Shown piece by piece: positions 12,055 through 22,966 of a stretch of DNA of 64,000 bases. Origin of the DNA: Rosa chinensis (taxonomy: Eukaryota; Streptophyta; Magnoliopsida; Rosales; Rosaceae); contig NC_037093.1 in NCBI RefSeq assembly GCF_002994745.2, positions 22,207,555 through 22,271,554 of the forward strand, in the 5' to 3' direction. How positions within the stretch are numbered: the stretch's first letter is position 1; the number at the start of each line of letters is the position of its first letter. The position numbers and the translations under genes were made by a program. The notes beneath the pieces were generated by a model. It worked only from the letters and a program-made list of their open reading frames with translations, ran no database searches and had not been told where the DNA came from.

Positions 12055-12809
12055 TTGATGTCCCATAAGCCAGTGGATAACAAAATATTAAGTAAGAAAC
12101 GATGTAACACAACTCAATGAACATCGACTTATTAAGTAAGAAATGATGTAAAACAACCCAATGGACACCGAGTTATTAAGTAAGAAACGATGTAAAACAA
12201 CGCAATGGACATCGACATTGTGTAAGAAACGATGTAAAACAAATCAATGGACATCGATTTATTAAATGAAAAACGATGTTTAGTATAAGTATGAACATCG
12301 GTGCCAATCTCAAAAACTGATGTTTAATAGAAAAATGGACATCACTTCATAAAAGGAAACGATGTTTAATAGAATAATGAACATCAGTCGCGTAATACAA
12401 AAGAATGTAGATTCAATCTTAAATAGTGTGATATATGACAAGTACCCGTAGAGCTTATAAACAGCAAGCAAACTTTAAAAATACCGATGTGTAAGAGAAT
12501 ATAACACATCGTTTCTAGAATGAGTAACGATGTTAGAATGAATACTAGTGCTGTTGGACCTATATTTTGTTAAGCATTAAATGCATAAATATGAAGGTTT
12601 AACAATATCTAAAAACACCAATTTGTGATCATAATAGCAGTTTAACATCGATTCTGGAACATAATCCGATGTTTATTATTATATGGGACATCGGTTAAAA
12701 ACCGATGTCTATTTTTTTCCGATCTTTTACATCACCCACTAACACATGTGTACAAATTTTTTTTTACATCGGTTTCTGGCCGATGTATATGAGGAAAATT
12801 CTAGTAGTG
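12055..12809. repeat. CACTA right subterminal repeat array
   Basis: Roughly fifteen or more copies of AACGATGT or its complement ACATCG(A/G)TT occur, spaced about 20-60 bp apart. Some sit in a higher-order unit beginning GTAAGAAACGATGTAA near 12142, 12180 and 12224. This is the typical dense subterminal array of En/Spm elements. Confidence 0.85.
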
Positions 12810-13212
12810 CATGAAGTTACCCCCAAACCTCAAGGGGGTAAACTGAATTTAATCCAAATAAAAAATAAATAAAAGAAGAGAGCGGATGGATAGGTTTTGA
12901 GTTTTCGGGTGTAGTAGTCATCTCCGAGGAACTAATATCACCTAATCTTTTATTTAAAAAATAAAAAAACAAAAAACTCTCTCAACTCGAGATTATTAAC
13001 TCTATTTCTATGTTCAGGCGTGTTGAGCTTTTCAGTCTACATTAAATTGATAGCACGTATCCGACTCTCTGCCCAGATTCTAATTTAGTGAATTGGCCCC
13101 CTCCCCGTCTTTCTTTGTAAGTAGGAATGAAAAAAAAAGTGTTGATGTGACATATGTCACATCTTTGAAACTCATATTTAGTAAATGAGATCTATAGCAC
13201 GTATTATTCTAA

Positions 13213-13531
13213 GGGAAAAAAATACAAACAGTACTCCAACTATGGTTTATTCTAAATTTTCATACCCAACTTTCCGAAACTATCACATTGGTACCCCAAA
13301 TAGCCAGTCCGACCCAATATACGTACCCGCCGTCCATAACGGCGTTAACTTGCTCCTCTCGTGGCCTCTTTAAATCATGCCAGCTGTCAGAAGAGTTAAC
13401 GTCGTCATGGACGGCGTGTACGAAAATTGGGTTGGATTGGGTACTCCAGGTACTAAAATGATAGTTTCCAAAAGTTGGGTACAAAAATTTAGAATAGTTC
13501 TTACCTCAGGTACTGTTTATATCTTTTTCCC
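13213..13531. mobile_element. MULE-type MITE (319 bp)
   Basis: Long inverted arms begin GGGAAAAAAATACAAACAG and, inverted, GGGAAAAAGATATAAACAG. A perfect 9-bp target duplication TTATTCTAA lies at 13204-13212 and 13532-13540. There is no coding capacity. Confidence 0.9.
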
Positions 13532-13645
13532 TTATTCTAATTACTAAATAGTTACCATTTTTGACATAGCCCGTGAGGGTGGGTCAAATTTATGTTGTTA
13601 CCTACATTTTTGGTATATTAATGGATTGACAACCCCTTCTTCAAA

Positions 13646-14585
13646 GGGAGCTTCTATTTATACCTCCTAAATTAGTATTTAGACCCCCCTTCTAAAATTT
13701 GCACAAAACTTCCAATCTTGCCCTTTTTTTGTATATAGATAATTTTTCCAATACAAATCTACTAGTAATATCTTTTTTTTCATCACTTAAAACTCAGTTC
13801 ATAGCCATGACTTAACACCATTCACCTTGTAAGCTTGGATGCTCTTATGAACCTACTTCTATATCTTAATAAATCGTGCAATTTATAATACCACATGAGG
13901 ACTATTATCAAAATCAATTTCTCTAAACCCAAATCAGGCTATCAACATAGTCTACCCTAGCCAAAAAAAAAACATAAAAAGAGACCAAGATAACAATCAA
14001 CGTCAACTCCATGAAGTGAAGCAATTAAGCCAAACTGGAAAGAAACAAAAAGAATAGGAAATAGATATTGCTTTTCGATCATTATTTTCTCGATTCTTCT
14101 TCTCTATTTTTTTTGTCCTTTATTCCATTTTGCAATCTTAAACATTCTACCTTAATTAAAGTTTCCTAATAATCCTCATGTTTTTTTTTTTTTTTGATTT
14201 GTTAATAACACGGTGTCCTCAAAGGCTTCCTAGGCCCAGAAACTAATCCATGCTCGGGGATCTTATCAGAACGCTTCCTCCCCCCTGGCCACCAAGAATA
14301 TATTGGGATTTAACTCCAATAAGCGTCGGCAAGATTCGAACCCGGGTGTGGGGGTTCCACACCTGGAGGCTCTTACCAACTCGACCACCTGTGGTGGTTA
14401 ATAGTCCTCATGTATGGCTGTAAGAGAGGAGGAGGGGGGAAGAGAAGGTGTAGATTTTATTTATTTATTTATTTATTATCTTTCATTTTGTTCATTTTTT
14501 AGAAGAGCAAAGTAGGATTTAAAAACTTCTAAAAATTATTGGAGGGGTCTAAATATCATTTTAGGAGGTATGAATATAACTTCCC
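13646..14585. mobile_element. TIR element with an internal SINE
   Basis: Inverted arms of about 50 bp begin GGGAGCTTCTATTTATACC and, inverted, GGGAAGTTATATTCATACC. They are flanked by an 8-bp duplication TCTTCAAA (13638-13645 and 14586-14593). The 940-bp length includes the SINE at 14181-14398. It has no transposase, and the superfamily (hAT or MULE) is not settled. Confidence 0.8.
14181..14398 (-). mobile_element. tRNA-derived SINE, full length
   Basis: On the minus strand it starts with a Pol III A box (TGGTCGAGTTGG) and a B box (GGTTCGAATC), followed by a body ending in GCCTTTGAGG..., a short ATTAAC motif and a poly-A tail (poly-T at 14181-14195). Target duplication TAAT(A)(A/G)TCCTCATG lies at 14167-14180 and 14399-14412 with one mismatch. 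It is the same family as the copies at 16397 and 59617. Confidence 0.85.
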
Positions 14586-14720
14586 TCTTCAAAAAAAAAA
14601 GAAAAAAGGTTACCATTTTATTTGATAGAGTAAATATGAGAGTAACAATAAATCCATGATTTTTAAAATAGAGAGATTCATATACATAATTGTGTTGTTA
14701 ATATTTGAATGTAGACTAAT

Positions 14721-14727
<7 letters not shown>

Positions 14728-14766
<39 letters not shown>
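14728..14766. repeat. (AT)n microsatellite
   Basis: About 19 AT dinucleotides lie just left of a Tourist-like MITE. Confidence 0.9.
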
Positions 14767-14770
<4 letters not shown>

Positions 14771-14779
14771 AGAAAGTTA

Positions 14780-15397
14780 GGGCATCTGCAACCCTTTAGT
14801 CAAAAGCTAAAGTCATTTGAAAAATCTGATACCCTAGTGTCATTACTATTCATTCATATTTTACATTTCCAACCCCCTTTAGTCAAAAGTCATAGCCATT
14901 TCATAATTTTAATTATTTTAGATAATTATTTAACTATAATATGAATTTATATATCATACATAATAATTTTATATAATATATCGTCGTTTAAATTTTTTTT
15001 AGAAAATTTTATTTTATTTTTTCAAGTTTTTCTCGTTTAAAACTACATTACTCTAGTATTAGCTGTTGAATTTAATTCATCGCATTTTTCTAACTATCAT
15101 ATTAGAAATGAAGTAATTATATATTTATTTTCTAATTTTTTGTATCAATTAATCTTGCCCTTCCATTTTGAATTGAATTCATGAGGAGTGAATCAGAGTC
15201 ACTCATTTTGAATAGTAGAAGGTGGGGCCCAGCTTTCTTCCTCTAAGCCATTTTGGCTTTCTACCTTCATTCCTTAGTCATTTTGACTCAAGATATGGCT
15301 CAAAAGTCATTTTGACACCCTTTTGATTTGAGTTGGAGATGGTGAAAAAAAAACTCATTAGTCATTTTGGCTTTTGACTCCATTATTGGAGATGCCC
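14780..15397. mobile_element. PIF/Harbinger (Tourist-like) MITE
   Basis: The ends are GGGCATCTGCAAC and, inverted, GGGCATCTCCAAT. The target duplication TTA lies at 14777-14779 and 15398-15400. Near the ends the motif AGTCAAAAG recurs in inverse. It is 618 bp with no ORF. Confidence 0.85.
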
Positions 15398-15545
15398 TTA
15401 GGATCCGTCCATATACAATATAAAAACATATATGTTTCCTAGTTTTTTTTTTCCTGAGAAGTCTTTCTTCCTAATTACCTCTAATCTTTCTTGAATTGCG
15501 TGGATTCAATAATTAATACTCTCTTTTTCGGTTAACTTCCACCCC

Positions 15546-15553
15546 TATATAAA
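15546..15553 (+). promoter_or_regulatory. TATA box of the cystatin-like gene
   Basis: TATATAAA lies 36 bp before the ATG at 15589. It sits only 2 bp before the ATG at 15556, so that earlier ATG would fall upstream of a normal transcription start and is not used as the start here. Confidence 0.6.
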
Positions 15554-15588
15554 CCATGCATATAGTACAATTATCTCATCATCCATAT

Positions 15589-15951
15589 ATGATGGGCGCT
15601 TACTACCCCTTGCCAATCGTTGCTCTTCTCTTTCCTCTACTCGCCATCGCGGATGTTGGCGGCAGCCACCTTGCTTGGAAGCCCATAACGAACCTTAGTG
15701 ACCCTCATGTGATTGAGGTCGGAAAGTTTGCGGTTGCCCAGAACCGCAAGGAGACTCACAAACCGTATCACTTCCGGACGGTGTTAGGGGCCGACTACCG
15801 GGAGCCGCAACCAGGGGTCGTTACTTTTCGACTCATCATCGCTGGCTCGGATATACTCCTTGATTTTCTTAAATTTAACACCTCCGTGACAGAAAATACA
15901 TCCACAAAGCATATGAAGTTGGACTACTTTACTCTATATGAAAAAAATTAA
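15589..15951 (+). CDS. Small secreted cystatin-like protein (phytocystatin family, divergent)
   Basis: A single-exon frame of 120 residues from the MM at 15589. It opens with a hydrophobic signal peptide (MMGAYYPLPIVALLF..., about 22-24 residues). The phytocystatin N-terminal helix follows: WKPITNLSDPHVIEVGKFAV, matching the [LVI]-[AG]-[RKE]-[FY]-[AS]-[VI]-like LARFAV block. The cystatin Q-x-V-x-G loop, which enters the protease cleft, is not intact: the equivalent segment reads QPGVVTFRLII. The C-terminal tryptophan loop is not evident either. Phytocystatins inhibit papain-type proteases in the apoplast or vacuole. With both contact loops changed, inhibition is doubtful and the gene may be diverged or decaying. 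A polyadenylation signal AATAAA lies at 16037. Confidence 0.65.
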   Translation: MMGAYYPLPIVALLFPLLAIADVGGSHLAWKPITNLSDPHVIEVGKFAVAQNRKETHKPYHFRTVLGADYREPQPGVVTFRLIIAGSDILLDFLKFNTSVTENTSTKHMKLDYFTLYEKN

Positions 15952-16396
15952 TATGGGAGGCATGATTTCAGAATTTGTATCTTTTCGATATTATACTATC
16001 TTGGCAACGTGCTTTTCTGGTCCTCCGTCCTCATATAATAAAACTTGGAATTTACTCTGATGAGTGATGATTAATTAGTCTTTGTTTTGTGCGATTTTTA
16101 TGAAGAATAATTAAATTCTGACTTGATTGAATGGCATTGTGAATGTTAACATGTTTGCAAAGCTAGGCTAGTGCTTCTCTCATCGAGCACCAACAACGTC
16201 AACTGTGGCTTCATTTCTCAAAGCTTTCGAAAACATGGGGAATTTAGAAGCTTTAATCTGCTAATTAACATCAGTAAAGGTTTCAAGTGTTTACATTTTA
16301 GAAAGATATATCCCAATTGAATCTATCCCAATTTCAAGAGTTTGGGAGCAAGATATATAGACTAATCTGGCCCTGTGAGAAGAATGGTGCGCATAT
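15952..16396. other. 3' flank of the cystatin-like gene, no gene recognised
   Basis: Contains AATAAA at 16037-16042 as the likely poly-A signal of the cystatin-like gene. Nothing else is recognised. Confidence 0.5.
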
Positions 16397-16532
16397 AACC
16401 ATCACATGTGGTCGAGTTGGTAAGAGTGTGCCGGCCGGTGTGGTAACCTAACACTTGGATTCGAATCCTACTGATGCTTATTGGAGTTAAATCCCAATCT
16501 ATTCTTGGTGGCCAGGAGAGGAAGCGCTTATA
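16397..16532 (+). mobile_element. tRNA-derived SINE, 3'-truncated
   Basis: A box TGGTCGAGTTGG and B box GATTCGAATCC (one change from GGTTCGAATCC) are followed by the shared body to GGCCAGGAGAGGAAGCGC. It is flanked by an imperfect duplication AGAATGGTG(C/T)G (16381 and 16533). The tail and last third of the family consensus are missing. Confidence 0.75.
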
Positions 16533-16639
16533 AGAATGGTGTGTATACTGTAGAGTCTGATTACCTTAAATTTCATATTGACATAAAACAACCTCTCTGC
16601 TGTCAAGTATCATCCCCAATAAGGTTTGGAAGGTAATTG

Positions 16640-16870
16640 GTCTTTTGAGGTAGAGCAATGATAAAGCATTTTTTGCGGAAAGCTTGTGTTGATGTAGTTG
16701 CTGGTTATGGCAAATTTATTCAAAAGAAAGGTTGCTCGTTCTCCTCTTTGTCCAATTTGTACGATATTTTCCGAGTTTATCGAGCATGCTTTGTTCTTAT
16801 GTCCTTGGACTAGAGGTGTTTGGTTCTCTATTCCTCTGGGGTACAAAATTCGATCATGCATCAATTACTT
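16640..16870 (+). pseudogene. LINE reverse-transcriptase zinc-binding (zf-RVT) remnant
   Basis: The plus strand translates to CPIC..., then EHALFLCPWTRGVWFSIPLG, the C-terminal zinc-binding motif of plant LINE reverse transcriptases. Upstream KVWKVIG also fits but is frame-shifted and has stops. A shorter piece of it is present in the duplicate at about 457-560 with about 17 bp lost, so it predates the duplication. Confidence 0.7.
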
Positions 16871-18292
16871 TTCTTGATGATTGGATTGTAAATGTTTTTG
16901 AAAAATAAGCGTTTTTTTTTTTTTTAGAGGGAAGAATAAGCAGTTAATAAGGGCTTATCGAGTAATGTGTCCTGCTGGTTTGGTTTTACTGCATGGTCAA
17001 GTTGGAAAACAGAACGAGAATAATAGGACTGAAAGACTTGGCAATATTGTAATAACAGTCAGACAATTCCAAGGAAGCTTTATTATTACAAACTATATAT
17101 AATTTCTTGTTTTCTTTTTCTCTTCAATACCATCACCAACAGTTGGCCGGCATTGGTTGTACATTTTCCCTTGCACATATTAAACAAATAATATGCATCT
17201 TATCTTTACAAATATGCTGAGCTTCATCAAGTTCTTCATATATTACAACTGTATCTTTTATGTTTCGAGGAGAACAGTCTTTCCTTTCAAAACTTGCAAG
17301 CAAGTCAAAACCCTAACACTATCTTTTGTCTTCACCCCCTAAGAATCAACAGAACCAATGTGGATATGCAATGATGCATCTTTCACACTACGAAATCGCG
17401 TAATAGATGGGAGGAACCAAATCTGTGCTGCTGGTCGAAATCTGCGGTCTCTGACCCAACGGAAGACGCTGCTGCATTGTACAAATCATCATCTCTCATG
17501 GCAACAAAACTGTGAGGAGTCCCACTAGAGATAGGAATGTTACCACCATCACAATGCTGCAACCCCAATGTTAGAGACACGCCGCTTCCACTTCCAAACC
17601 TCCCCAACTCCCGCATGTGGTATGCAGCCATAAACCTTTCGCTGCTCCTATCAGACTGAACCATTCCATCAGTAAAGAAACTACTTTCATCCATGCCAGG
17701 CCTTTCTCCTTGCCTAAGCTTCACTAGCCCAAATTCAGCTTCAGCTTCACGACGAGTCCCATTTTGGAAGCTGGCAGACCCAGTGGATCCAGCCATTTCC
17801 ACATCATAATGATCAGGTTTGGAGTCCATAAATTGTCCCGTGCTGCATCTATCAGTGCCTGTGGAACTTGCACTAGGCTGCATATCTTCCCCTCCGTCTT
17901 CCAAGGTCCTCTTCTCACCTTTTTTGGTTTGGGGTGCATTTTCAGATGAAGAATTAGAGTCCATTTCAGCATCACCAGCCTCTTCTTTGTACATCTCCTC
18001 AACCATGGGTTTCCAGAGACGCACCCGTGCATTTATAAACCAGTTTGAGACCTGTGCAGAAATAGAAAAGTACATATATAAACTTCTTGTTCTCAAGTTA
18101 CATCAATAATGAAAACATTTTTACTCAAAAACTGACATGTTATGATGCTATATGTTTATTGAAATATAAACAGTGAAAACTAACTTCTTTGAATAACTTG
18201 ATATGGTAATACCATATCCATCGACACTGAAAGTAACAAGAAAGTAATGACTTAATTAGGGTCACATTTGTAGAAAGGACCTGGCTATTTCG
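16776..18292 (-). repeat. Segmental duplication, copy 2 (attached to the intact gene)
   Basis: Counterpart of 457-2211 in the same orientation. The right end falls in intron 3 of the BEL1-like gene, immediately before TTAACCCTTAATATAGG. Confidence 0.85.
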
Positions 18293-21200
18293 TTAACCCT
18301 TAATATAGGCAACATTTTTGTTCTCTCTTTTTGGCAAAAAAAAAAAAAAATGGGAATAACCAAAAACCCCTGAGAACGGCAACACGCACATCCTTCAGAC
18401 ATTGCAAGGAAAGGTTTGATATTCAAATTTCCCTCCGCTCATTTAACTGATTTTCCATGGTCTACAGCCTGTGCTGCAAGAACCTCCAGAACGAAAGAAC
18501 ACTATTCTTCTCCCTCTATTGCTGTGCCGTTATTTCTTTAAATTATCATTTTCCTCCATCGACTATAAATTTCAGCAAACTCTCTACCAACTAACTATGT
18601 CTCTCCTTTTCTTTTTTCTTTTTTCAAACTAAACTCCACTTTGTATCTCTTGAAACTATACATTTTCCTCTCCTGATTTAGCAAGTTAGCAAGGATCAAA
18701 GTGGATAAAAACAAATGATCCTAGTCCCTGTCAGTCTGTCACGTATGTGAGTCATAACTCTTAGTCTAGCAAGCAAAATGCTACATATAGTACGAATACT
18801 TCATCATTACCTGACTTCTGGTCAAGCCAGTCTGCCTTGCTAGCATGATCTTATCAGAATCCTTGGGATAGCTGGCAAATATCAACATTAGATATTAGAT
18901 TTTGAAGTGAAGAAATCCAGTATATTCAAATAATTAAATTATTAAGAAAAAGATTGAGAAAAAAGGTATAAGTCAAGAGGACAAACGGATGAAGGAAATG
19001 CTCAAACAGCCATGCTCGCAGAATCGAAACAGAACTTTCTGGCAGACCTCTTTGTGGCCTCCATGCATGTTGTTGCATCATACCAAGCTGCTGAAGGGCT
19101 CTCTGCTGCCTGAGCTGCTGATCCACGTAACGGAGGCGAGTAATTCCAACCCCTTTAATGCTTCCTGAAGTACCTTGCTCCCCAAGGCTTTTTTGGGTTG
19201 CTCGTATCTGGCCTGTGATTGCATCACGTAAACATCGAAAGTGGCGAGAAATAGTTTGAAGAGCAACTGCTGTGTATGGTTTAGCTGCCCCACTTCCTGC
19301 TATCGCATCAAATGATGATACCACAATCTGCATCTGCTGATAATAGTGTTTGTACCTTCTATCAACCTGTGATGATGGAAATGTGAACATAATTACACAT
19401 CATGGAAAATAGAGGAGCTCCAATATAGTGATGTAATCCAACAACTCATGTATATGAGTCATCAAAAATACAAATAATTTTCATAAGAACCTTATATTAT
19501 GTAGGCATATGGATAAGAGTGACATGGAATGAAAATAATTTTCTAGAATGAATTCACAGCATAATAAGGAATGGAAGAAATAATAAATAAAATAGTAAAG
19601 ATATAAACGTAATTAAAAAGGGTTAATCAAATCCATCACATAACTAATATAGGAGCAGAGCGTTCAAAAATGGCCAAGTTCCATACATATCTACACTTCA
19701 AAAAGGTACTAATGCTGCATATATCATGCATTTAGTGAAATCTTTTTAGTACCACCTTTGTCAAGTAGTTTATGGAAAAAAAGATTTAATAAAGGAAGAA
19801 TGAAAGATCATTGACAAGAAACAGCAGAACATAGTAGTTATAATACTCGATAAGGGTGGTCACTAGTGACAACAAAGAAACAAGCTCTTCCTTCTCAAAG
19901 TCTTTGAAAGGTTTAAGCACAAAGCAATTACAATTATCGCATGTGAAATATTTGAATACCAGACTTCCAGAATGGATAGATTCAGCCATTATGTTCAGAA
20001 TAATCCAAAAGACCACAACTTCCCACTAGAATTCCATACCCAACTTGAGAATTTCCTGTACCAATATGAGAAAGGTCCACAGCGATCAAAGCATACACAA
20101 CAAAATCCTTGAAAAAATGTGGTTGTGTTAATTTTTTAAGGTAACAAAAGCTGCTTCTCAAAATCCGCTAAACTAAGAGACCAGACCATCAGAAATCTTA
20201 TATGAGGAGAACTGATCAAGGAACTTGATAATGTCCTATCACATCAAACGATTGTCAATGTAGGAACTTGTCCAAGAAATCTAATCAATGTATTTTATTC
20301 CACCATCCCACATCAACAATCGACTATGATAACTGTGGACAAGTACATCAGCATACAAGGCACCTTGAATGTCCATCAGAATCTTTTCTTTTTTTTTGGC
20401 GGGGATTGTTGGTTTTCTTAGTGAATTGTTCATCTCCAATAGCAAAGAGGAAAAAAGAAATATCCACAAAAGAGAAACACAGTCGCACCAGATATTCAAC
20501 CATCTTGGCATCTTCATTTGGACTGAATAAGTTTCTTTTGACAACAACTGTTAAACAGATACAGACACCAAATATTTTTAAGCTAATCATCTTTCCAGAA
20601 TCTATTTGACACAGGGAAAGGTGGTGAGAAAACCTAAAACCAGTGCCACCTGATAAACCAACCATCGCTTGTATACCCTTCTTCTGTTGTTTTCTAACAC
20701 TAACCCTCAGTTAAAATGTTATACTGGAAGCATTACAATTCCTGCCAAACTAACGATAAGTGTACAATCCTGCTTAATCACACAAAAACATCAGCAGTGA
20801 TCAAGGCAGGTGATGTAGGAATCTAGTGAAGAAAACTGTGCAAAAAAAGCAACCATAACTGCATGCTAAATATAAAGATTACTTTTATGGTGTTGAACAT
20901 TGTGATCAAATGAGCAAGTTGAACAAATAACTAACCCAAGAAGAGATATAAAACTATAATGCAGTGCTCATACCTCATCTAACATAGACAGAAGCTTAGT
21001 CAGCTTGTTTTGCAACTCTTGTTTCTCAGCATGTGAAAGCTCACACGATGAATTACTGGCGGACTCTTGGGGGTTTGAAGATTCTCCACTTTCAAGCTCA
21101 TTCTTTGAACCATCATCACCCTCCTTGAAACTCTTCATCATATGCTCATTTGTGCTTTCGTTCTTCTCCCTGTCATGCTGCTTCAGTGCTTTCTGGACGT

Positions 21201-21876
21201 TGACAACTTCATCGAGCAGTTGTTGTGCTGCTTTCAGATACTTGGAATTGGGAACGTTCCTTGCAATACTCGACATCCCATATGGAGACAAATCCCCTTT
21301 ACTTGAATCCGCATTGCCTCCAAGAAAACTAGGTTGCAAATATTCGACATTTCTTGGCTGGTCATCTCTGAAAGTGCCATTCCTGCCCTCACTTGACAGT
21401 GATGGATTAGGACTTAAGAATGAAGCAAAACCCATATTGGGATTCCGGTATGACATAGAAGGCACTTGCATTCCTGATGAGAGGCTGAGGGACAATCCCT
21501 GGCCTTGCAAGTTCTGTCCACCATGAAGAATAGCTGCAGAACCATCCATCGGATTCGTAACTAGCATCTCATTTCTACTATCTCTCCATGCATTGAATCC
21601 TTGCTCTCCAATACGTGAGCCACCAAGATGTGATAAGACATCCTGCTGTTGTGTATTGGAATCCGAAGCCCCCACTGAGGAAACGACTTCAATGCAGTTG
21701 TTTTGCTGCTGAGAACTCCCAGCTAATGCATCCGAGTATGACCCCGAGTTCATATACATCATCATGTTACCAGGAAGAACAGGTGTTTCTGGATATGAAC
21801 TAGTTAAAGGTTCCCTTGAATAGAGCATTGGCGTACCGTCCTTTTGATTATTTGAATTAGTATAATAAGTTGCCAT
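17383..21876 (-). CDS. BEL1-like homeodomain transcription factor (BLH6/BLH7-like)
   Basis: Exons on the minus strand: 21876-20974, 19366-18987, 18871-18811 and 18051-17383. Each has GT-AG ends and matching phase, giving about 670 residues. Exon 3 is the 61-bp homeodomain exon typical of BELL genes. Visible domains are a GLSLSLSS box in exon 1, SKY ([17 protein letters not shown], from about residue 211), the BELL domain from about 281 to 345 ([23 protein letters not shown]) and a TALE homeodomain about 395-460 ([15 protein letters not shown] ... [12 protein letters not shown]). The C-terminal VSLTLGLQH box precedes an HLLRDFVV end. BELL proteins pair with KNOX partners through SKY/BELL and act in the nucleus on meristem, organ and cell-wall programmes. 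The start MATYY is preferred over the upstream in-frame ATG at 21966, which lies before a likely acceptor at 21944. Confidence in family is high; assignment to the BLH6/7 branch is from recall. Confidence 0.92.
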
Positions 21877-21943
21877 ATTTGTCTCAACTTTGAAATCTTC
21901 TCGCCCAGTTGTATTGACACAGATCACATACTCAACCCAAAAA

Positions 21944-22966
21944 ACTGAAAAACAGACGACGAGCACAAGTTCCCATAATTAGTACTTAACACTATAGTTG
22001 AGAAGCTAATAAATTTACTTTCACCAGTATTTGAAGAAAAACTACTCAAACATCAAAAATATACTACGTAGATCCCAAGCCATCCTCACAGAACAAAACA
22101 AAAAAAAATGATTAGCTATATTTGATTCAATCAATTAACTGTAAGCAAAGCGAACAAGAGCTAATAATTTATATGAATTTCTTAGATTCCAAGGGAGAAA
22201 CATGGTTTATGAATTACTCTTTTTGATTAAAGAAAATGAAAAAGAAGAGAGGAGTTCAGTTTCCAATAATTAAACGATTACTACGAACCACTAGAACGGT
22301 TGAGAAAACTCAATTTCTTCATTTACTACAATAAGTGAATGGATGTAGACAATCTTCCAAGTATATACTATATATGAGCAACAACAACCCAGAAATCTCA
22401 TGCAAACAAAATCAGAATTCAACCCAATACAGTGAAATTTCCAGTCTAAAACAAAACCATGATCACACAAAAGAAAATTAACAACAACAAAAAATGAATG
22501 AGAAACAAAAAGTTTTGCCTCAACAAGAAAATTGAAGGGCAAAAAAAAAAAACAATGGATCATCATATTAACAAATAGAAAGACAGAACCAAACCAAATA
22601 ACTAAAACAAAAAATAGAAGAAAAAATTTTGAGACATAAAAGAAGCTAAAAGAAAACATTGACGATAAAAGTCAGAAAAGAAAAATAGTCGAATAAAAAA
22701 ATAAAGGTACCTGGAAACCTGTAACAGTTGTGGGATGTTTGGGAGGAACAGGAAAGTCAGTCTTAAAGAACAACACCCGATCGCTTAAACAGAGTCCTCT
22801 CAGAACCAAACACTTTCCGATCCCAAGAACAAGTCTTTTTATTCAACCAAAGAAACAGAGTATTTTCTGCCCAACAAAACAAGTGAAAGAGTAATAATTC
22901 AAAAAGGGACTCGGGAGTTTTTTCACTTTTGCTCTCTCTCTCTCTCGCTTCTTTGCAATCATACAT
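21944..22966 (-). promoter_or_regulatory. Probable 5' leader with an intron, BEL1-like gene
   Basis: On the minus strand a donor CAG|GTACCTTT near 22711 and an acceptor TTTCAG|TTTTTTGGG at 21945/21944 would define a leader intron of about 770 bp. The upstream exon would reach a CT/GA-rich tract at 22920-22960, typical of plant leaders and core promoters. That exon carries a 67-codon upstream frame (22966-22763). The model comes from splice consensus alone. Confidence 0.4.

Larger units (their letters stand above)
7690..12809. mobile_element. Non-autonomous CACTA (En/Spm) element
   Basis: The ends are CACTACTAGAA and TTCTAGTAGTG, with a 3-bp target duplication CAT at 7687-7689 and 12810-12812. 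Excising it restores the right TIR of the outer element to match the left one. Subterminal regions are packed with ACATCG/CGATGT-type motifs in both orientations, which in CACTA elements serve as transposase binding sites. The 5120-bp element has no TNP2-like transposase frame, so it needs help in trans. The interior looks like intron-containing host DNA, including a SEC5-like exon at 10527-10631. Confidence 0.9.
5300..12855. mobile_element. Long-TIR (MULE-like) element carrying two nested transposons
   Basis: The left terminal inverted repeat (5300 to about 5503, starting GGATTAAATTCAG) is matched in inverse by 7540-7689 joined to 12810-12855; the right arm is split by the CACTA insertion. 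With both insertions and their target duplications removed, the element is about 1.55 kb with TIRs near 200 bp. Flanks are A-rich (ten A's at left, AAATAAAAAA at right), so a 9-10-bp target duplication is compatible but ambiguous. Long TIRs of this sort are typical of Mutator-like elements. No transposase is visible, so it is non-autonomous. The interior has C-rich sequence resembling a captured 5' gene region, but no recognisable protein. Confidence 0.75.

Noticed and set aside
14320..14398. tRNA-like A and B boxes (also at 16405 and 59630)
   Set aside because: They belong to SINE copies with tails and target duplications; no cloverleaf with an anticodon stem was found.
15556..15588. Earlier ATG for the cystatin-like protein
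   Set aside because: It lies 2 bp after the TATA box, and the peptide from 15589 starts a proper signal sequence.
21005..21526. 173-codon plus-strand frame
   Set aside because: Antisense of BEL1-like exon 1.
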